DNA of 64,000 nucleotides, from contig NZ_BDQY01000006.1 in the NCBI RefSeq assembly GCF_002724055.1, positions 54,677-118,676 on the forward strand, written 5' to 3'. Source of the DNA: Tepidibacter mesophilus. GTDB taxonomy: Bacteria > Bacillota > Clostridia > Peptostreptococcales > Peptostreptococcaceae. Made by a program: the position numbers and the translations under genes. Shown in pieces: positions 61,987 through 64,000 of this stretch. A model generated the notes under the pieces. The model searched no databases. It saw only the letters and a list, made by a program, of their open reading frames with translations, and was not told the origin of the DNA. Position 1 is the stretch's first letter. The number at the start of each line of letters is the position of its first letter.

Positions 61987-62214
61987 TTAATATTTTTGAA
62001 TCTCAAATAGTTCTTCTACTTTATCACTCATATATTTATAAGAATCGCACACTCCTTGATTATAAAACTCTGGGGCAAGCTCCTTAATAAAAAAATCCAA
62101 AATCATAGAAGATGCTAAATCTCCTAAATCTTCATCTCTTTCATCTTGAAAATATTTTTTTATAGAGGAAATCATTTTTGCTTTTTTATCTTTGCTTAAA
62201 TTTATTTTATCCAT
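61987..62214 (-). CDS. DUF2164 domain protein (75 aa)
   Basis: Matches the DUF2164 pattern from its start: DKINLSKDKKAKMISSIKKYF, then DEDLGDLASSMILDFFIKEL and a late YNQGVCDSYKYM. ATG at 62214 follows AAAGGAG and is preferred over the ATG at 62280, which would add 22 residues upstream. Function unknown. First gene of the recJ operon. Confidence 0.85.
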   Translation of the reverse strand: MDKINLSKDKKAKMISSIKKYFQDERDEDLGDLASSMILDFFIKELAPEFYNQGVCDSYKYMSDKVEELFEIQKY

Positions 62215-62260
62215 AACTTCTCCTTTATTTTTAATATTAAAAACCTCTCTACACAAGTCC

Positions 62261-62290
62261 ATTATATCATTTACAATCAACTTTGTATAA
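62261..62290 (-). promoter_or_regulatory. Promoter of the DUF2164-DUF1653-recJ operon
   Basis: On the minus strand TTATAC (62290-62285) and a perfect TATAAT (62266-62261) are separated by 18 bases; the ATG of DUF2164 lies 46 bases downstream. Confidence 0.55.
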
Positions 62291-62309
62291 AGAGGTTTAC
62301 TTAAATTTC

Positions 62310-62352
62310 AACAATCGTGATTAAAATGTAAGTCATCACGATTGTTTTTAAT
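62310..62352 (+). terminator. Hairpin with plus-strand T tract, no plus-strand gene
   Basis: Arms AACAATCGTGAT and ATCACGATTGTT (13-base loop), then TTTAATTT on the plus strand only. No plus-strand ORF precedes it. Confidence 0.5.
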
Positions 62353-62402
62353 TTAACTATTTTTTTTATTAAAAAGCATATCCAACCAGAAAATTGTATG
62401 TT

Positions 62403-62420
62403 ATAATTCAATTGAATTAT
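62403..62420. promoter_or_regulatory. Perfect 18-bp palindrome overlapping a TATAAT box
   Basis: ATAATTCAATTGAATTAT is its own reverse complement. It overlaps TATAAT at 62402-62407 on the plus strand. It could be an operator for a plus-strand transcript ending at 62490. No convincing -35 box is present. Confidence 0.4.
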
Positions 62421-62453
62421 TTTTATTAGGTCTTTTATTAGATCTCTTAAATT

Positions 62454-62490
62454 CCTCTATTAAGCTGCAACTTAATGGAGGTTTTTTTAT
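62454..62490 (+). terminator. Second plus-strand terminator without plus-strand gene
   Basis: CCTCTATTAAG pairs with CTTAATGGAGG (one T-G) around CTGCAA, followed by TTTTTTT. On the minus strand it lacks a T run, so it fits a plus-strand RNA better than the DUF3786 gene that ends just to its right. Confidence 0.55.
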
Positions 62491-62495
62491 TTTTT

Positions 62496-63134
62496 TTATT
62501 TATACATACCTAAATCAACAGGTAACTTGCCTTTATTTTTTATAAACGTTATTGCAATATCTACTACAACAGCTAAATCTTCTGCATTAAAATAGTATTC
62601 TATATTACTATCAAACAACACATTGGCAGATGGATTAAATTCCTCGTCACCTTCCCAAATTATAAATGTAAAAAATACATTTTTTAAAAATTCAAATCTA
62701 TATGCTAAATCACCTGTACTAGTCTTTTCACATTCTATATTTTCAAAATCCTGTTCAAATTTTTTTAAATTATTTCCATATATTTTGGCAAGTCTTAATA
62801 TTGTTCTATTATAAAAATTTTTGTAGTATACATGACCTCCGTTAATATCCTTGAATGTTATGTCTTTTCCTGTTTGAGATATTCCTTTTCCATTTACAAG
62901 ATATCTTAGTATCATTATTTTTATAATATATGAATTTACCATTTCACCATTTTCATTATATGTATCACCACTTGGGTATTTGACTTTATAAGTTTTATTT
63001 ATAAGTTTTAGTGTAAATATACTATTATCTTCATCATAATTATTTCCTGTAAGCTTTGCCATTTCTTTTGGATCTTTTTTTTGAAATATATCTCTTATAT
63101 ACTCATATGGTACTCTTCCTTGTCTATCATCCAT
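62496..63134 (-). CDS. DUF3786 domain protein
   Basis: A 212-aa soluble protein matching DUF3786: MNGNYDEDNSIFTLK-type N-terminal segment, SYIIKIMILRYLVNGKG, then WEGDEEFNPSANVLFDSNI and YYFNAEDLAVVVDI. The domain has no proven activity and occurs often in anaerobes near corrinoid and CoA-transfer genes. The ATG follows GGAGG. It lies downstream of ctfB on the same strand and may share its transcript. Confidence 0.85.
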   Translation of the reverse strand: MDDRQGRVPYEYIRDIFQKKDPKEMAKLTGNNYDEDNSIFTLKLINKTYKVKYPSGDTYNENGEMVNSYIIKIMILRYLVNGKGISQTGKDITFKDINGGHVYYKNFYNRTILRLAKIYGNNLKKFEQDFENIECEKTSTGDLAYRFEFLKNVFFTFIIWEGDEEFNPSANVLFDSNIEYYFNAEDLAVVVDIAITFIKNKGKLPVDLGMYK

Positions 63135-63203
63135 AATTTTATAGCCTCCTTGTATAATTATATTTAGTTAATTTTACCATATTATGTATATAAGTTGTAT
63201 TTC

Positions 63204-63863
63204 TTATTCCATAGTTTCTATCTCATCAGGAATAATTAAATCTGCATCTGTCTTTTTTATAACTTCTTCAACAGTTACATCAGGTGCTAATTCCTTGAGC
63301 ACAAGACCGTCTTTTGTTACCTGCATTACTGCAAGTTCTGTTATTATTAAGTCTACTACTCCTTTTGCTGATAATGGTAATTTACATTCTTTTAAAATTT
63401 TAGATTCACCGTCCTTTGTTGTATGGACAGTAGTAGCTATAACTTTTTTTGCTCCTACTAATAGATCCATGGCCCCTCCCATACCAGGGCTATATTTGCC
63501 ACTTTCATTTTCAAGTGCCCAATTGGCTATATTCCCATACTGATCTACTTCCAAAGCTCCTAATATAGTTATATCTACATGTCCTCCTCTAATTATTGCA
63601 AATGACGTATCTAAATTAAATAAAGAACAACCCGTCAATGGTGTAACTGGCATTCCTGCTGCATTACAAAATGTATGATCTTCTTCTCCAAGCTTTGCAA
63701 CTTCTCCAAAATTTAGTATTCCATTTTCAGATTGTAAAATTACATTTACTTTTTTTGGTATGTAGTTACTTGATAAAACAGGGATTCCAAACCCTAAATT
63801 AACAACCATTCCATCTTTAAATTCTTTAGCAGCTCTTTTAGCTATTCTCTTTTTTGGATTCAT
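63204..63863 (-). CDS. ctfB: 3-oxoacid / butyrate-acetoacetate CoA-transferase subunit B
   Basis: Beta subunit of a class I CoA-transferase, 219 aa. The catalytic glutamate is Glu46 in SENGIL. Other family segments are VNLGFGIPVL, GGHVDITILGALEVDQYGNIANW and the end LVLKELAPDVTVEEVI. The alpha subunit normally precedes this gene, but the 137 bases before the ATG (to the window end) have stops in all three minus frames, so no alpha subunit abuts it. Strong GGAGGG before the ATG. The transferred acyl group (acetoacetate, butyrate or similar) cannot be read here. Confidence 0.9.
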   Translation of the reverse strand: MNPKKRIAKRAAKEFKDGMVVNLGFGIPVLSSNYIPKKVNVILQSENGILNFGEVAKLGEEDHTFCNAAGMPVTPLTGCSLFNLDTSFAIIRGGHVDITILGALEVDQYGNIANWALENESGKYSPGMGGAMDLLVGAKKVIATTVHTTKDGESKILKECKLPLSAKGVVDLIITELAVMQVTKDGLVLKELAPDVTVEEVIKKTDADLIIPDEIETME

Positions 63864-64000
63864 TATTTTCCCTCCTTGTATAATGTAGTTATAACATTTG
63901 ATAGAAAACTTTCTAATTATCTAACGAACATTAATAACTTTTCTAAAATTTCAATAATGCATAAAATCCTATCAGATTTCAAAACATTTCATACTATCGT

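Noticed and set aside
1..64000. CRISPR array, tRNA, rRNA, T-box leader or insertion sequence
   Set aside because: I saw no regularly spaced repeats, no tRNA or rRNA sequence, no T-box core in any intergenic region and no transposase.

Overview
The window is a very AT-rich piece of a chromosome from an anaerobic, spore-forming member of the Clostridia. It most resembles the Peptostreptococcaceae (Clostridioides/Tepidibacter/Romboutsia relatives). The evidence is gene content: spoVS, a CotF-like coat protein, a 2-oxoacid:ferredoxin oxidoreductase, a glycyl-radical hydroxyproline dehydratase with its activase and proC, an S1/ispH/plsC/cmk/aroH cluster, and strong GGAGG Shine-Dalgarno sequences. 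The species cannot be fixed from the sequence alone. No rRNA, tRNA, CRISPR array, insertion sequence or prophage was seen.

Layout. Positions 1-5.9 kb hold a partial glutamine amidotransferase (pabA/trpG type), a polysaccharide deacetylase, a HAD nucleotidase, a two-domain rhodanese, a class I/II aminotransferase and small helical proteins. At 5.9-10 kb are spoVS and accB-accC-accD-accA; a good match to a FapR operator overlaps the acc promoter, so malonyl-CoA control is likely. From 10 to 16.4 kb runs a minus-strand series: phosphatase, HI0933 flavoprotein, chorismate mutase, cytidylate kinase, acyltransferase, ispH, a four-domain S1 protein and cheR. At 16.5-20.1 kb are korD-korA-korB-korC and a MurR/RpiR regulator. 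At 20.3-23.5 kb come a GNAT-like protein, rluB, an AI-2E family transporter and two short proteins.

The region 23.6-29.8 kb is a catabolic locus for trans-4-hydroxy-L-proline: putP (uptake), ppnP, hypD activase, hypD and proC. HypD dehydrates hydroxyproline to pyrroline-5-carboxylate and ProC reduces that to proline, which can feed Stickland metabolism. After it come a nitroreductase, a KTSC protein, topB, two tandem PAS-GAF-GGDEF proteins (one without the inhibitory I-site), an endolysin-like peptidase with three 50-residue repeats, and a run of housekeeping genes (HAD, GIY-YIG, DEAD-box-like helicase, NUDIX, MerR, TtcA-like, dut, HIT). From 47 kb on are a PLD-helicase gene broken by one in-frame TAG, a MazG-like protein, a MoxR ATPase/VWA pair, a two-component system, a SNF2 helicase, a secreted phosphodiester glycosidase, recJ with two small upstream genes, a DUF3786 protein and an orphan ctfB.

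The less expected material lies between genes. There is a hairpin-rich dispersed repeat. Two tiny paralogous ORFs 15 kb apart share a 24-base upstream element at exactly the same distance from the ATG, possibly a forespore promoter. A 12-bp stem sequesters part of a Shine-Dalgarno upstream of a proline/tryptophan-rich short protein. Two plus-strand terminator-like hairpins lie where no plus-strand gene exists. Near-identical terminators flank the SNF2 gene.
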